From Halanaerobiales bacterium (GTDB taxonomy: Bacteria > Bacillota > Halanaerobiia > Halanaerobiales > DTU029): a stretch of DNA of 59,133 nt. Shown in pieces: positions 41,913 to 49,838 of this stretch (position 1 is its first letter; each line of letters begins with the position of its first letter). The position numbers and the translations under genes were made by a program. The stretch is taken from assembly GCA_025451675.1 (NCBI GenBank), contig JANWJZ010000022.1, positions 1 through 59,133 of the forward strand, in the 5' to 3' direction. Below the pieces are notes generated by a model. It was not told the origin of the DNA, searched no databases, and was given only the letters and a program-made list of their open reading frames with translations.

Positions 41913-41940
41913 AGATCCTGCCCTAGGGCAGGATCTTTTT
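41913..41940. terminator. Terminator whose stem encodes the end of the convergent ATPase
   Basis: AGATCCTGCCC-TA-GGGCAGGATCT (41913-41936) is a perfect palindrome, with T5 on the plus strand. The stop codon of the minus-strand gene (41923-41925) lies at its centre. Confidence 0.88.
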
Positions 41941-42996
41941 GATCAGTTCTTCCCGCAGATTATCAACCTTTTCAAAATTTAGAGCACCCGTATAGTATTT
42001 TTCCAGTTCTTCATAATGGCTCCTGGCTTTTTTCAGGAAGTAGTAAACCCGTTTCATCAGGTCTTCATAGATTTTTTCTGCATCAAGGATTTCTCCATTA
42101 TTTTTTTTGATATAATCCAGATCAATGGTTTCACCCAGGTTTATTATTGTATCTGTTGTTTTTATACCCTCCAGGCAATGGGGCGGGGTGCCAACCAGGA
42201 GGGCTGTGTCCAGTTCAGGGATAATGGCTCCATCCAGCTTTTCCGGTTCCAGGGGACAATGGAGATAAAGAATAAAATAGCCGTATTTTGCTGCTTCCTG
42301 GCAGAAGCTCTGGATTAAGCGGGATTTTCCTGTGCCCGGGCTGCCCTTGATAAGAATCCGGTTGTTAATATCTGCACTGATATTTTCCAGATAATTAACA
42401 GGCCCCTGGGGAGTGATGGCACTGCCGAATAGATGCCTTTCCCGGCCGGGTTTAAAATCAACCGGTTTTATATTTTTCCTGATCAGTTCATGTACCAGTT
42501 GATAATATTTTTTCCGGTCCTGGCTGGCCTGATAGTATTTTTTCCAGTGGAGATAGACAATCTTTGCTGCCTTTAAGAAACTATAGGCCTGCTGGAAATT
42601 CTGGCGGACCGATTCACCTAAATGGATTATCTGTTCCCGGTTTTTTTGCAGGGTGTCCTTATCCAGGAACTGGTCTAAATTAATGATTTCCTCAATTAAT
42701 CCCGGAAAGGCTGGATCAGTAAGGTGAGGGGTGGTACCATCAAAAAAGGCAAGCTTCAATTCAGGAATTAGCAGGCCATCCAGGGAATCTTTATCAGAAG
42801 CACACCAATGAAATTCTATATCAAGATCTTTTCTTATCAGCTCAGCGGCAATTTTTTTCATGAAGGTAGATTTCCCTGTTCCTGGCCCGCCTTTAAGAAT
42901 AAAAACCCTCTCGGCCTGATAAGGGAGGTAATGGAAGAATGAATAAAAACCCTCCGGTGTGTTACCGCCAGCAAAATAGTTTTTAATCGTGCCCAA
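41923..42996 (-). CDS. Double P-loop ATPase (PRK06851-like)
   Basis: A 357-residue protein of two homologous ATPase halves, each with a Walker A (KGGPGTGKST at about 36, KGSPGTGKSR at about 218) and a DGAIIPEL/DGLLIPEL segment in the same relative place, showing an internal duplication. Firmicute homologues are unassigned. The TTG at 43002 is only 2 bases from the Shine-Dalgarno AAGGGGTG, while TTG 42996 is 8 bases away and preferred. It is divergent from the ECF S-component gene. Confidence 0.82.
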   Translation of the reverse strand: MGTIKNYFAGGNTPEGFYSFFHYLPYQAERVFILKGGPGTGKSTFMKKIAAELIRKDLDIEFHWCASDKDSLDGLLIPELKLAFFDGTTPHLTDPAFPGLIEEIINLDQFLDKDTLQKNREQIIHLGESVRQNFQQAYSFLKAAKIVYLHWKKYYQASQDRKKYYQLVHELIRKNIKPVDFKPGRERHLFGSAITPQGPVNYLENISADINNRILIKGSPGTGKSRLIQSFCQEAAKYGYFILYLHCPLEPEKLDGAIIPELDTALLVGTPPHCLEGIKTTDTIINLGETIDLDYIKKNNGEILDAEKIYEDLMKRVYYFLKKARSHYEELEKYYTGALNFEKVDNLREELIKKILP

Positions 42997-43070
42997 AATC
43001 AATTCACCCCTTCAGTGTTTATATTATAATAATATGTAGGAAAAATAAAAATATAAGTGTTTACTAAGTC

Positions 43071-43099
43071 TTGCCAAAAGTCAGCCAGGGGTATATAAT
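43071..43099 (+). promoter_or_regulatory. Promoter for the ECF S-component operon
   Basis: TTGCCA (43071-43076), 17 bases, TATAAT (43094-43099). The leader is only about 30 bases, too short for a riboswitch. Confidence 0.75.
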
Positions 43100-43138
43100 G
43101 GAAAAAAATAAAGGTCTTAGTGATGGGGGGGGCTGCAG

Positions 43139-43654
43139 ATGAAGGATATTAAAAGGGAGTTACGGGAAATATGTTTCAACAATCTCTCTATCCGCTGCCT
43201 GGCATACCTTGCTTTATTTACTGCCCTGGTTGCCCTGGCTACATATTTTATCAAGATTCCCGGTGCCAATACCTCCTATTATAATCTGGGGGAGGCCTTT
43301 ATCTTTATGATTGCCATAGTATTCGGGCCTAAAGCAGGTTTAATTGCCGGGGCACTGGGTTCTTCCTTAGTAGATCTGGTCCTGGCACCTATCTGGGTAC
43401 CTTTTACCTTTGTCATTAAGGGAGTGGAAGGCTGGGTAGTGGGTAAGCTGGCTGAAGGAAAGGAACTTTCCGGGAGGATCATAGCAGTGATCATTGGCGG
43501 CCATATCATGATTCTTGGTTATGCAATTGCAGTCTGGATTTTATATGGCTGGCCTGCTGTACTGCCAGAGATATTGGGTAATTATGGCCAGGCGGCAGTA
43601 GGAGCCATTATCGCCTTACCATTAGCCAGAACCATTGAAAAAATAATAAAATAA
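43139..43654 (+). CDS. ECF transporter substrate-binding (S) component
   Basis: A 171-residue integral membrane protein with about five or six helices (YLALFTALVALATYFIKIPG, FIFMIAIVFGPKAGLIAGALGSSLVDLVL, IIAVIIGGHIMILGYAIAVW), the usual size and pattern of ECF S components that bind a vitamin or trace compound. No energy-coupling genes are nearby, so it would use a shared ECF module. The substrate cannot be inferred. ATG 43139 follows GGGGGGG. It is followed 33 bases later by the AIR-synthase-like gene. Confidence 0.85.
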   Translation: MKDIKRELREICFNNLSIRCLAYLALFTALVALATYFIKIPGANTSYYNLGEAFIFMIAIVFGPKAGLIAGALGSSLVDLVLAPIWVPFTFVIKGVEGWVVGKLAEGKELSGRIIAVIIGGHIMILGYAIAVWILYGWPAVLPEILGNYGQAAVGAIIALPLARTIEKIIK

Positions 43655-43687
43655 GCTATATAAGTGATATGGGGGTTGTGATAGAGA

Positions 43688-44671
43688 ATGCAGATCGGGA
43701 AAATTCCAGGGAAAAAATTGGAAGAGATAATCCTGAATAAGATAACGTTTAAGAGGGATGATGTCCTGCTCCATGCTGGGTTGGGAGAGGATAGTGCAGT
43801 TGTAGACCTGAAAGGGGATTTACTGGCCATTGCTTCTGATCCCATTACCGGTACCAGTAAGAATGCGGGTTATCTGGCTGTCCATGTGGCCTGTAATGAC
43901 CTGGCAGCAGTCGGAGCAGAGCCTGTCGGTATACAGGTGATACTCTTATTGCCGGAGGAAATAGAGGAAGAGGAGATTGCCCGTTTGATGCATGAGATCA
44001 TTGAGACTGCAGCCAGTATAAAGGTAGAGGTGCTGGGCGGCCATACTGAGATCCTCTCTCTGGTGAGCCAACCTATTACCTGTGTTACTGCAGTGGGCAG
44101 GGTGAAAAGGGAGCGGCTGGTCAGCTCCAGTGGTGCCCGGCCCGGTGATGATATCCTGATTACCAAGGGTGTCGGCATTGAAGGGACTTATATTCTGGCC
44201 AATGATTATGCTGATTTGCTGAAGGAAAAGGGTGTTTCCCAGCGGACTATCGATGAAGCCTTAAAATATAAGGATAAGCTCAGTGTCCTTAAGGAGGGCC
44301 TGTTGGCAGCAGAATATGGTGTCCACGCCATGCATGATGTTACAGAAGGGGGCCTTTATGGCGCTCTGGATGAATTGAGTCAGGCGTCCAATGTAGGTTT
44401 TGAACTTTATCTGGATGACTTACCGGTGAGTGCAGAGACCAGAGAAATAACAGAGGCCCTGGGTATGGACCCGGCAGGTTTAATATCTTCCGGTTCCCTA
44501 TTGATTACTGTGCCGGAGGGAGAAGAGCTAATCAGGTTACTTCAGGGTGAGGGAATTTATGCCCGGAAGATAGGAGTAATTACAGCAGAAGGCAGGACGA
44601 TAGTGCGCAATGGCCAAAGGGATGTTTTCAGTTGGTCTAATAAGGATGAATTGTGGCGCTTGATGGAATAA
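43688..44671 (+). CDS. AIR synthase-related protein (HypE/ThiL-like)
   Basis: A 327-residue protein of the PurM/HypE/SelD/ThiL fold. The N-terminal ATP-binding half has GLGEDSAVVDLKGDLLAIASDPI and HVACNDLAAVGAEPVG; the C-terminal half contains MHDVTEGGLYGALDELSQ. It is closest to the uncharacterised clostridial AIR-synthase-like group rather than to true ThiL or SelD. It shares a transcript with the ECF S component, so a role in the metabolism of that compound is a fair guess, not shown. Confidence 0.82.
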   Translation: MQIGKIPGKKLEEIILNKITFKRDDVLLHAGLGEDSAVVDLKGDLLAIASDPITGTSKNAGYLAVHVACNDLAAVGAEPVGIQVILLLPEEIEEEEIARLMHEIIETAASIKVEVLGGHTEILSLVSQPITCVTAVGRVKRERLVSSSGARPGDDILITKGVGIEGTYILANDYADLLKEKGVSQRTIDEALKYKDKLSVLKEGLLAAEYGVHAMHDVTEGGLYGALDELSQASNVGFELYLDDLPVSAETREITEALGMDPAGLISSGSLLITVPEGEELIRLLQGEGIYARKIGVITAEGRTIVRNGQRDVFSWSNKDELWRLME

Positions 44672-44685
44672 TTTCCTTTTTTTTC

Positions 44686-44714
44686 TTGACATCCACCCAT
44701 AAAATGGATATAAT
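44686..44714 (+). promoter_or_regulatory. spoVG promoter, perfect sigma-A consensus
   Basis: TTGACA (44686-44691), 17 bases, TATAAT (44709-44714). Confidence 0.9.
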
Positions 44715-44746
44715 TTTAATAAAATAAAAATAAGGTGGTGGACATC

Positions 44747-45004
44747 TTGAATATTACTGAGGTCAGAATTTTTTTAACTACCCAGCCAGGCCCTACAAAG
44801 GCCTTTGCCAGTGTGACTTTTGATGATGCTTTTGTGGTCAAGGATTTAAGGGTAGTCGATGGCAAAAAGGGCTTGTTTGTATCCATGCCAGCCCGTAAAG
44901 ATAAAAATGGTGAATATAGAGATATTTGCCATCCAATCAATACAGATACCCGCAACCTGATCCAGGAAGCAGTTATTAAAAAGTATCAGGAAGAAATTGC
45001 TTGA
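44747..45004 (+). CDS. spoVG: SpoVG, RNA/DNA-binding regulator
   Basis: An 85-residue regulator first known from cortex formation and septation control; binds nucleic acids. Conserved text includes TEVRIFL, ASVTFDDAFVVKDLRVVDG, GLFVSMPARKDKNGEYRDICHPI. The GTG at 44735 lies within the Shine-Dalgarno AAGGTGG; TTG 44747 gives the usual SpoVG N-terminus. It has a perfect sigma-A promoter and its own terminator, and lies near glmU-prs as in Bacillus. Confidence 0.95.
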   Translation: MNITEVRIFLTTQPGPTKAFASVTFDDAFVVKDLRVVDGKKGLFVSMPARKDKNGEYRDICHPINTDTRNLIQEAVIKKYQEEIA

Positions 45005-45018
45005 ATACATAAAATACC

Positions 45019-45048
45019 GGCAGGGACTGAACCAGTCACTGCCTTTTT
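45019..45048 (+). terminator. spoVG terminator
   Basis: GGCAG-G-GACTG (45019-45029) pairs with CAGTC-A-CTGCC (45033-45043; one internal mismatch), followed by a T run. Confidence 0.85.
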
Positions 45049-45075
45049 ATGTTCCGGGAATATAACTTCTTTTTC

Positions 45076-45104
45076 TTGACATTTTATCTTAACTTTGTTA
45101 TACT
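45076..45104 (+). promoter_or_regulatory. Promoter for the exonuclease-glmU unit
   Basis: TTGACA (45076-45081), 17 bases, TATACT (45099-45104). Confidence 0.8.
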
Positions 45105-45139
45105 TCTTACGATTAAAGCTTAGATTAAGGGGACTTTAA

Positions 45140-45994
45140 ATGAAACCATATGTGATGGCAGATGACCTGTATCAACATAAACTGGCAGTAATCCTTGGCC
45201 GGGGAAAACGTTTAAACAGGTTATTGCGACATTTTCCTACTGAGAAAAAGTTTAAAGCTGCCTCAATAGAAGAGATTGCCAGTATAATTGGAATTAAGAA
45301 TCCTAACTCAGCTATTTTACAGAAATTAAAGAAATTGGACACTGTTTATGATAAATTGGTTACCTTTAAAGTAGATCCTGCCTGGAGCAGGAAACCAAGG
45401 GCCCGTAGAATTATGGGTATAGATACGGAGTACTTAAAAAGCAACCTGGATTCCATCCAGTATGTTATTCTGGATGGCTTTGAACATATTACTTCAGGCA
45501 TAATATTTACAAATAATTCTATAGCCCGGGCCACCAGTATTGGTGAAGGGATTAATTTATTAAGATGGGTTATTGAAGACTATCAACCGGAATTGATAGT
45601 AGGCCATAATTTTAATTCTGATATATCCATATTAGAATCTGCCTATGGGGATGAGCTGCCGGAACTTTACTATTATGATGATACTATGGATTTGATGGCA
45701 AAAAGTAATCTGGCCAATATACTGGGCAGTTCCAGTTTAAATATGGCAGTACAGAAACTCTTTGAGGCTGATGTGATCGGTTTATTTAATGCCTATAATG
45801 ACCTGGATTTACTGGTGGAGTATGGGATTAAAGACGCTTTATATCCAATATTCTTAAGATACTATATATTAAATGGAAATTTACCGGAGGTAAATTTCAC
45901 CCTGAAACCAGAAAAAATAATTATGGAGGAAAACCGCCATTATTTAAAGAAGAAAGACGGTTTCCAGATAAAACTCCAGGAGCGGGGAGGTTAA
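45140..45994 (+). CDS. DEDDy-type 3'-5' exonuclease-like protein with N-terminal HhH
   Basis: A 284-residue protein. An N-terminal helical region (about 25-70, FPTEKKFKAASIEEIASIIGI) resembles the UvrC-type helix-hairpin-helix. The rest is a DnaQ-like exonuclease: Exo I D95/E97 in GIDTEY, Exo II D161 in GHNFNSDISIL, and Exo III Y228/D232 in YGIKDAL, the DEDDy pattern. Substrate is unknown (DNA or structured RNA). It starts at ATG 45140 with its own sigma-A promoter, and ends 7 bases before glmU, so it may be the first gene of that operon. Confidence 0.78.
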   Translation: MKPYVMADDLYQHKLAVILGRGKRLNRLLRHFPTEKKFKAASIEEIASIIGIKNPNSAILQKLKKLDTVYDKLVTFKVDPAWSRKPRARRIMGIDTEYLKSNLDSIQYVILDGFEHITSGIIFTNNSIARATSIGEGINLLRWVIEDYQPELIVGHNFNSDISILESAYGDELPELYYYDDTMDLMAKSNLANILGSSSLNMAVQKLFEADVIGLFNAYNDLDLLVEYGIKDALYPIFLRYYILNGNLPEVNFTLKPEKIIMEENRHYLKKKDGFQIKLQERGG

Positions 45995-46001
45995 CGGGAA
46001 G

Positions 46002-47360
46002 ATGAATAATGTCTTATCTATAATTCTGGCAGCCGGACAGGGTACCAGGATGAAATCTGACAAGGTGAAGGTCCTTCATCATGTAGGCGGGCGACCGATG
46101 CTCCACTATGTGGTGGACAATGTGGCCGGTTTCAGTACCGGTACTGTGATTATTATCGGCCGACAGGGTGAGTTGGTCCGGGAAAGTTTAGAGGGAAAGG
46201 CTAACCTGAAATTTGTTGTTCAGGAACAACAATTGGGAACAGGTCATGCTGTCATGCAGGCCAGGGAAGAGATAGCAGGACATAATGGCCCTGTATTGGT
46301 TTTATATGGGGATACACCATTATTGAGAGAGGAAACCTTAAGGGAGTTAATAAAAACCCATCAGGAGAAAAAGGCCGCCTGTACTGTTCTTACCACTCTA
46401 GTATTAGATCCAACTGGATATGGTAGAATAATAAGGGATGAGGCAGGTTATATCCAGAGAATTGTTGAAGAAAGGGATGCCAGCCCTGAGGAAAAAAGAA
46501 TACAGGAAATTAATAGCGGGGTATGTTGTTTTGAGAGCAGCCTTTTACTGGAAGCCCTTGCCCATATAGATAATAAGAATGCCCAGGGGGAATATTACCT
46601 GACAGATACCATAGCCTATTTAAATGGACAGGGGAAAAAGGTTTTTCCATATTTAATAGATGATTTTTATGAAATTACAGGTATCAATGACCGGATAAAT
46701 CTGGCCAGTGCAGAACGGATTATCCGGAACAGAATTAATAAGAAACATATGGAAAACGGTGTGACGATAATTGATCCAGCCACTACCTATATCGATAGTG
46801 AAGTAGAGATTGGCCAGGATACCATTATTTATCCCTTTACATATATAGAAGGAAAAAGCATAATTGGCAGGAATAGTATCATTGGTACTCATTGCCGAAT
46901 AAAAGATTCAGAAATAGGAGAAGCTGTTAATGTACTGGATCATTCTATTATTTTAGAAAGCAAAATAGGCGCCAGAAGTAATGTGGGGCCTTTTGCCCAT
47001 ATCCGGCCAGGCTGTCTGCTGGAGACTGAGACAAAGGCGGGCAGTTTTGTCGAGTTAAAAAATAGTACTGTAGGTAAAGGGACAAAGATACCGCACCTGA
47101 GCTATGTCGGTGATGCCATTATTGGACAGGATACTAATATAGGTGCTGGTACTATTTTTGCCAATTATGATGGAGAGAGAAAATACCAGACTCTTGTGGG
47201 TAATAAGGTCTTTATTGGAAGTAATACGACCCTGATTTCACCAGTGAAAATTGGTGATGGGGGAAGGACCGGGGCAGGTTCAGTAGTTACCAGGGATGTG
47301 CCGGAGGGAACTACTGTAGTAGGAGTGCCTGCCAGGATATTTGTCAGGAAAGAGAGGTAA
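46002..47360 (+). CDS. glmU: Bifunctional UDP-GlcNAc pyrophosphorylase / GlcN-1-P acetyltransferase
   Basis: A 452-residue enzyme that makes UDP-GlcNAc for cell-wall synthesis. Residues 1-230 are the uridyltransferase (LAAGQGTRMKSDKVKVLHHVGGRPM, YGDTPLLREE), residues 250-452 a left-handed beta-helix acetyltransferase (hexapeptide repeats, PFAHIRPGC, HLSYVGDA, GAGTIFANYDG). ATG 46002. It precedes prs, ctc and pth, an order kept across Firmicutes. Confidence 0.97.
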   Translation: MNNVLSIILAAGQGTRMKSDKVKVLHHVGGRPMLHYVVDNVAGFSTGTVIIIGRQGELVRESLEGKANLKFVVQEQQLGTGHAVMQAREEIAGHNGPVLVLYGDTPLLREETLRELIKTHQEKKAACTVLTTLVLDPTGYGRIIRDEAGYIQRIVEERDASPEEKRIQEINSGVCCFESSLLLEALAHIDNKNAQGEYYLTDTIAYLNGQGKKVFPYLIDDFYEITGINDRINLASAERIIRNRINKKHMENGVTIIDPATTYIDSEVEIGQDTIIYPFTYIEGKSIIGRNSIIGTHCRIKDSEIGEAVNVLDHSIILESKIGARSNVGPFAHIRPGCLLETETKAGSFVELKNSTVGKGTKIPHLSYVGDAIIGQDTNIGAGTIFANYDGERKYQTLVGNKVFIGSNTTLISPVKIGDGGRTGAGSVVTRDVPEGTTVVGVPARIFVRKER

Positions 47361-47372
47361 GGTTGAAAATTG

Positions 47373-48317
47373 ATGTCTACTTATAGCGATCGCTTAAAGA
47401 TTATTACTGGCAACTGTCATCCTCAATTAGCACAGGACATCTGTGACTATTTAGGGACAAGCATTGTGAGTGCTGAAATAACCAGGTTTGAAGATGGTGA
47501 GATTGGGGTTAATATTGATGAAACCGTAAGGGGTGCAGATGTATTCGTAGTGCAACCTACCAGTCCACCGGTTAATGAGAATTTGATGGAATTACTGGTC
47601 CTCATCGATGCCCTGAGAAGGGCTTCGGCCAGGAGAATAACTGCCGTTGTGCCCTACTATGGTTATGCCAGGCAGGATAGAAAAGCCTCACCCAGAGATC
47701 CAATTACTGCTAAATTGGTGGCAAATCTAATCACAACTGCCGGAGCCAGAAGGCTACTGTCAGTAGATTTACATGCTCCCCAGATTCAGGGTTTTTTTGA
47801 TATACCTGTTGATCATCTCTATGCCGCACCAATCATGGTGGATTATTTTAAAGAAAAAAACCTGGAGAATACTATTGCTGTTGCCCCGGATGTGGGGGCA
47901 GTAAAACGGGTCCGGGCCTTTGCTGAATCACTGGATATCCCCCTGGCCATTGTAGATAAAAGAAGGCCGCGGGCTAATGTAGCAGAGGTAAAGAATGTAA
48001 TTGGAGATGTAAATGGAAAACATGTAATCTTACTTGATGATATCATAGATACTGCCGGTACGATTACAGAAGCGGCTAAAGTCCTCAAAGAAAAGGGAGC
48101 AAGGGATGTTTATGTCTGTGCTTCCCATGGCCTTTTTTCCGGGCCAGCCATTGAGAGGTTAAAGACAGCACCGATAAGCGAAATAATAATTACCGATACT
48201 ATACCCCAGAAGGACCATGGCCTGGAAAATTTAAAGGTTCTCTCGGTTGCCCCCCTGCTGGGTGAAGCCATAGACCGGATTTTCCGGGATTTATCAGTCA
48301 GTGTACTGTTCAGGTAA
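47373..48317 (+). CDS. prs: Ribose-phosphate pyrophosphokinase
   Basis: A 314-residue PRPP synthetase feeding nucleotide, histidine and tryptophan synthesis. Motifs: FEDGEIGVNI, VVPYYGYARQDRK (ATP and flexible loop), SVDLHAPQIQGFFDIPVDHLYA, KRRPRANVAEV and the PRPP loop VILLDDIIDTAGTI. A TTG at 47370 precedes it directly, but ATG 47373 is chosen after AGGTAAGG. Confidence 0.97.
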   Translation: MSTYSDRLKIITGNCHPQLAQDICDYLGTSIVSAEITRFEDGEIGVNIDETVRGADVFVVQPTSPPVNENLMELLVLIDALRRASARRITAVVPYYGYARQDRKASPRDPITAKLVANLITTAGARRLLSVDLHAPQIQGFFDIPVDHLYAAPIMVDYFKEKNLENTIAVAPDVGAVKRVRAFAESLDIPLAIVDKRRPRANVAEVKNVIGDVNGKHVILLDDIIDTAGTITEAAKVLKEKGARDVYVCASHGLFSGPAIERLKTAPISEIIITDTIPQKDHGLENLKVLSVAPLLGEAIDRIFRDLSVSVLFR

Positions 48318-48335
48318 ATAAAATGAGCTATTTGC

Positions 48336-48364
48336 TTGCTGATTTTTATTCTTGATGATATAAT
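48336..48364 (+). promoter_or_regulatory. Promoter for ctc
   Basis: TTGCTG (48336-48341), 17 bases, TATAAT (48359-48364) with an extended -10 TGA before it. Confidence 0.65.
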
Positions 48365-48455
48365 ATTTGGGTGGAAATTTATTATTCGCCACTGGCAAAT
48401 AATATAACTGGATATATTGCCCATAAAAGTAAAGAATTAGGAGGAGAGGATTGCT

Positions 48456-49073
48456 ATGGAAAAAGTTAGATTGGCGGTACAGCCCAGGGAGAAAACAGGG
48501 AAAGGTGTCGCCCGTAAATTAAGGCAGAAAGGCCTGGTGCCAGCTGTATTATATGGTAAAGGAAAGGAGCCACAGGCTTTAGTAGTTGATCCACAGGAAG
48601 TAAGGAATTATCTGGCTGGAAATACTATTTTTGATCTTGAGATAGAAGGTCTTGGCAAGGAGACAGCGCTGATCAAAGAAGTACAGAGAGACGCCATAAG
48701 CGGAGATATAAAACATATAGATTTCCTACATATCACCCTTGATGAAAAGGTTACAGTTACTGTACCTGTAACCCTGGTTGGCGATGCTCCAGGTGCCAGG
48801 GAAGGCGGGGTAGTACAGCAGCTGCTCTGGGAATTGGAAGTGGAGTGTTTACCTCTGGAGATTCCAGAATCCATTGAAGTTGATATCAGCAATCTAAGTG
48901 TTGGTGAATCACTGAGTGTAAGTGATGTTAAGGCAGCTGAGGGTATTGAGATTCTTACTTCACCGGAAGAGGTTATTGTAACTGTTGCCCTCCCGGCAGC
49001 AACTGGTGGAGAAGCAACTGAAGGAGAAGATGTCACCGAACCAGAAGTTGTTGGTGACGAAACAGAAGAATAA
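48456..49073 (+). CDS. rplY: 50S ribosomal protein L25, general stress form (Ctc)
   Basis: A 205-residue TL5/CTC-type L25 that binds 5S rRNA. Residues 1-95 are the L25 fold (VAVLYGKGKEPQALVVD region and DIKHIDFLHI), then the C-terminal domain (VTVTVPVTLVGDAPGAREGGVVQQLLWELEVECLP) and an acidic Glu/Thr tail. ATG 48456 follows GAGGAGAGG. It has its own sigma-A promoter here; in Bacillus ctc is stress-induced. Confidence 0.95.
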   Translation: MEKVRLAVQPREKTGKGVARKLRQKGLVPAVLYGKGKEPQALVVDPQEVRNYLAGNTIFDLEIEGLGKETALIKEVQRDAISGDIKHIDFLHITLDEKVTVTVPVTLVGDAPGAREGGVVQQLLWELEVECLPLEIPESIEVDISNLSVGESLSVSDVKAAEGIEILTSPEEVIVTVALPAATGGEATEGEDVTEPEVVGDETEE

Positions 49074-49085
49074 ATTGCCCGGTAT

Positions 49086-49112
49086 AGCGTAATCCTGTAA
49101 TGGGATTACGCT
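49086..49112 (+). other. Hairpin between ctc and pth
   Basis: AGCGTAATCC (49086-49095) pairs with GGATTACGCT (49103-49112), followed by only three Ts: a weak terminator or mRNA end structure. Confidence 0.6.
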
Positions 49113-49137
49113 TTCCGTCTGGCATGGGGGAATTAAG

Positions 49138-49695
49138 ATGTTTTTAATCGTAGGCCTGGGTAACCCGGGACCCAAATACAGGATGACCCGGCATAATGTG
49201 GGTTTTATGGCTGTTCATAAATTAGCAGAGGATTTCAATATCAAAGCGGAAAGTACCAAATTCCAGGCGATTATCGGGGAGGGTAGTATTGCCGGCAGCA
49301 GGGTTATATTGGCTCAACCCCTGACATATATGAATAATAGTGGTATTGCCGTGCGGCAGTTGGTAAATTATTATAAGATAGAGCGGGAAAAGCTCATCGT
49401 TATCTATGATGACCTGGATTTACCGACAGGAAAATTGAGAATAAAGGAAAAAGGCAGCTCCGGGGGCCACAACGGAGTAGCCTCTATTATAGAATCTCTG
49501 GGGACCCGGGAGATTCCGCGGATCCGGATCGGTATCGGTTCTCCGCCAGAGGATTTTTCAGTTATTGATTATGTTTTAGGACGTTTTACAGCTGAGGAAA
49601 TGACAGTTATTGAGGAGACACTCAGTAAAATCAGTTCTGTCGTAGAGGAAATCATCGCCAATGGTTACCAGACAGCCATGAATAAATATAATTAA
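49138..49695 (+). CDS. pth: Peptidyl-tRNA hydrolase
   Basis: A 185-residue enzyme that recycles peptidyl-tRNA dropped from ribosomes. Motifs GLGNPGPKYRMTRHNVGFMAV (catalytic His), QPLTYMNNSG and IYDDLDLPTGKLRIKEKGSSGGHNG are intact. ATG 49138 follows the G-rich GGGGGAA. It lies between ctc and mfd, the standard Firmicute order. Confidence 0.97.
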   Translation: MFLIVGLGNPGPKYRMTRHNVGFMAVHKLAEDFNIKAESTKFQAIIGEGSIAGSRVILAQPLTYMNNSGIAVRQLVNYYKIEREKLIVIYDDLDLPTGKLRIKEKGSSGGHNGVASIIESLGTREIPRIRIGIGSPPEDFSVIDYVLGRFTAEEMTVIEETLSKISSVVEEIIANGYQTAMNKYN

Positions 49696-49725
49696 GGCAT
49701 ATTATAGCCGCAAAAAGGAAAAAAT

Positions 49726-49788
49726 ATGAAAATAATAAAAAATAAAGAAAAAGCAATTAAAAAACATAGAGGCCCGTACTTTTTGTAG
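49726..49788 (+). CDS. Possible 20-residue leader peptide upstream of mfd
   Basis: A short Lys-rich reading frame with a fitting Shine-Dalgarno (AAAAAGGA, 6 bases before the ATG). The last residues are RGPYFL. Its end lies inside a hairpin (AGGCCC...GGGTCCT, about 49769-49794). It could be a leader peptide that senses translation, or chance in an A-rich gap. Confidence 0.3.
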   Translation: MKIIKNKEKAIKKHRGPYFL

Positions 49789-49838
49789 GGGTCCTTTCGG
49801 CATTTGTCCGGTATTTATTTATGAAAGGAATTATAAAA

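Noticed and set aside
43100-43138. Riboswitch upstream of the ECF S component
   Set aside because: The leader is about 30 bases and shows no known aptamer pattern.
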